Translations under genes and position numbers: made by a program
Source of the DNA: an uncultured Verrucomicrobia subdivision 3 bacterium
GTDB lineage: Bacteria; Verrucomicrobiota; Verrucomicrobiia; Limisphaerales; UBA11358
Direction: 5' to 3'
Length of the DNA: 14,999 bases
Assembly: GCA_903861445.1 (NCBI GenBank)
Contig: CAIOUK010000050.1
Coordinates: 1 to 14,999 of the forward strand
Shown here: positions 14,152 to 14,999 of the stretch, one piece after another
Layout: every line of letters begins with the position of its first letter
How positions within the stretch are numbered: the first letter of the stretch is position 1
The notes under the pieces: generated by a model
The model's database searches: none
What the model saw: only the letters and a program-made list of their open reading frames with translations
Told to the model about the DNA's origin: nothing

Positions 14152-14999
14152 TTACGCCTTCAACACTTCGATGAACGCTTCCTGCGGAATGTTGACGTTG
14201 CCGATGGATTTCATGCGCTTCTTGCCTTCCTTTTGTTTCTCCAAAAGTTTGCGTTTGCGGGAGACGTCACCGCCGTAGCATTTCGCCGTCACGTCCTTGC
14301 GAAACGCGCTGATGACTTCGGACGCGACGATTTTTCCGCCGATGGCCGCCTGGATCTTCACCTGAAATTGCTGGCGCGGGATGACTTCTTTGAGTTTCTC
14401 GGCGAGTGTGCGGCCACGGCCTTCGGCTTTCGTGCGATGCACGATGCAGGAAAACGCGTCCATCGGCTCGGTGTTCACGAGCATATCTAGCTTCACCATG
14501 TCGCTCTCCGCGTATTCATCCGGCTCATAATCCATTGAACCGAAACCGCGCGTGATGCTTTTGATGCGGTCGTGGAAATCAATGAGGATTTCGTTCAGCG
14601 GAATCAGGCTGGTCAGCATCACGCGGCGCGAATCGAGCGTTTCGGTGTGATCCACGTTGCCGCGCTTCTCGGAGATGAGCGACATCATGTCGCCGATGTT
14701 TTCATTTGGGCAAATCACGAACGCCTTCACCATCGGCTCCTCGATTTTGGTGATGTAGGTCACGTCCGGCATGAAGGCAGGATTGTCAATTTCCTTCATC
14801 GTGCCGTCGGACAGATAAACTTTATACACCACGCTCGGATACGTCGCGATGATGTCCATGTCGTATTCGCGGCGCAAACGCTCTTGCACAATTTCCAGAT
14901 GCAACACGCCGAGGAAACCGCAGCGGAAGCCGAAGCCGAGCGCGACGGATGTTTCCGACGAATAAACAAACGCCGAATCGTTGAGCTTGAGCTTGCCCA
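14152..14999 (-). CDS. lepA: Elongation factor 4 (LepA), C-terminal part (runs off right edge)
   Basis: The frame is open from the right edge; the first complete codon is at 14997 and 281 residues are present, so the GTP-binding domain and domain II are outside. The visible part opens GKLKLNDSAFVY and ALGFGFRCGFLGVLHLEIVQ, the very conserved LepA domain III, continues through an EF-G-like domain V (EEPMVKAFVICPNENIG, FHDRIKSITRGFGSMDYE) and ends with the LepA-specific C-terminal domain (KEVIPRQQF, IQAAIGGKI, VTAKCYGGDVSRKRK, KQKEGKKRMK, IPQEAFIEVLKA). LepA is a ribosome-binding GTPase that affects translation elongation or ribosome assembly. It ends at a TAA at 14154-14152, and the SGNH hydrolase follows after 31 bases. 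Nothing unusual is visible. Confidence 0.98.
   Translation of the reverse strand, partial: GKLKLNDSAFVYSSETSVALGFGFRCGFLGVLHLEIVQERLRREYDMDIIATYPSVVYKVYLSDGTMKEIDNPAFMPDVTYITKIEEPMVKAFVICPNENIGDMMSLISEKRGNVDHTETLDSRRVMLTSLIPLNEILIDFHDRIKSITRGFGSMDYEPDEYAESDMVKLDMLVNTEPMDAFSCIVHRTKAEGRGRTLAEKLKEVIPRQQFQVKIQAAIGGKIVASEVISAFRKDVTAKCYGGDVSRKRKLLEKQKEGKKRMKSIGNVNIPQEAFIEVLKA

Overview
The window reads like a Verrucomicrobiota chromosome fragment, probably of the Pedosphaera/Limisphaerales type. This is an inference from family resemblance: a pgk-tpiA-secG run, a DUF6288-type secreted protein, signal peptidase I with a long insertion, weak or absent Shine-Dalgarno sequences before most genes, and short degenerate tandem repeats in the gaps. 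Two hand-counted lines of lepB are 60-63% G+C. All genes lie on the minus strand except one GH20 glycosidase at 5427-7250.

In minus-strand (transcription) order from the right edge: the 3' part of lepA (EF4; 14999-14152), a secreted SGNH/GDSL hydrolase (14120-13218), a 304-base gap with GC-rich hairpins, an A+T-rich gene for a multi-pass membrane protein (12913-12383), a 2-TM miniprotein (12206-12009), lepB (11967-10699) and an SDR oxidoreductase (10627-9851). lepA and lepB are neighbours in many bacteria; here about 2.2 kb lies between them. Part of it looks like an acquired cassette: the membrane gene is about 38% G+C, is flanked by two direct 34-bp repeats, and is followed by a candidate integron attC-like site beginning GCCTAAC.

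Next come pgk (9748-8504), tpiA (8482-7718) and secG (7708-7295), tightly packed as one operon of lower glycolysis plus a Sec translocon subunit. It ends in a strong intrinsic terminator at 7281-7244 that overlaps the end of the convergent GH20 gene. Divergent from GH20 is a DUF6288-type exported protein (5308-3697) whose frame is broken by one base at 4913-4918, either by mutation, by sequencing error, or at a +1 recoding site.

The left end holds a three-gene operon on the minus strand: circularly permuted ATP-grasp (3224-1788), alpha-E/DUF403 (1700-651) and a transglutaminase-like protein (642 to beyond the left edge). These families are known to co-occur and have been proposed to make or attach a small peptide, with no established biochemical product. 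This operon is the most likely poorly characterised system in the window. Tandem repeats of 7 or 8 bp sit in its gaps, and one of them encodes the C-terminus of the alpha-E protein.

No rRNA, tRNA, CRISPR array, IS transposase or phage gene was seen.
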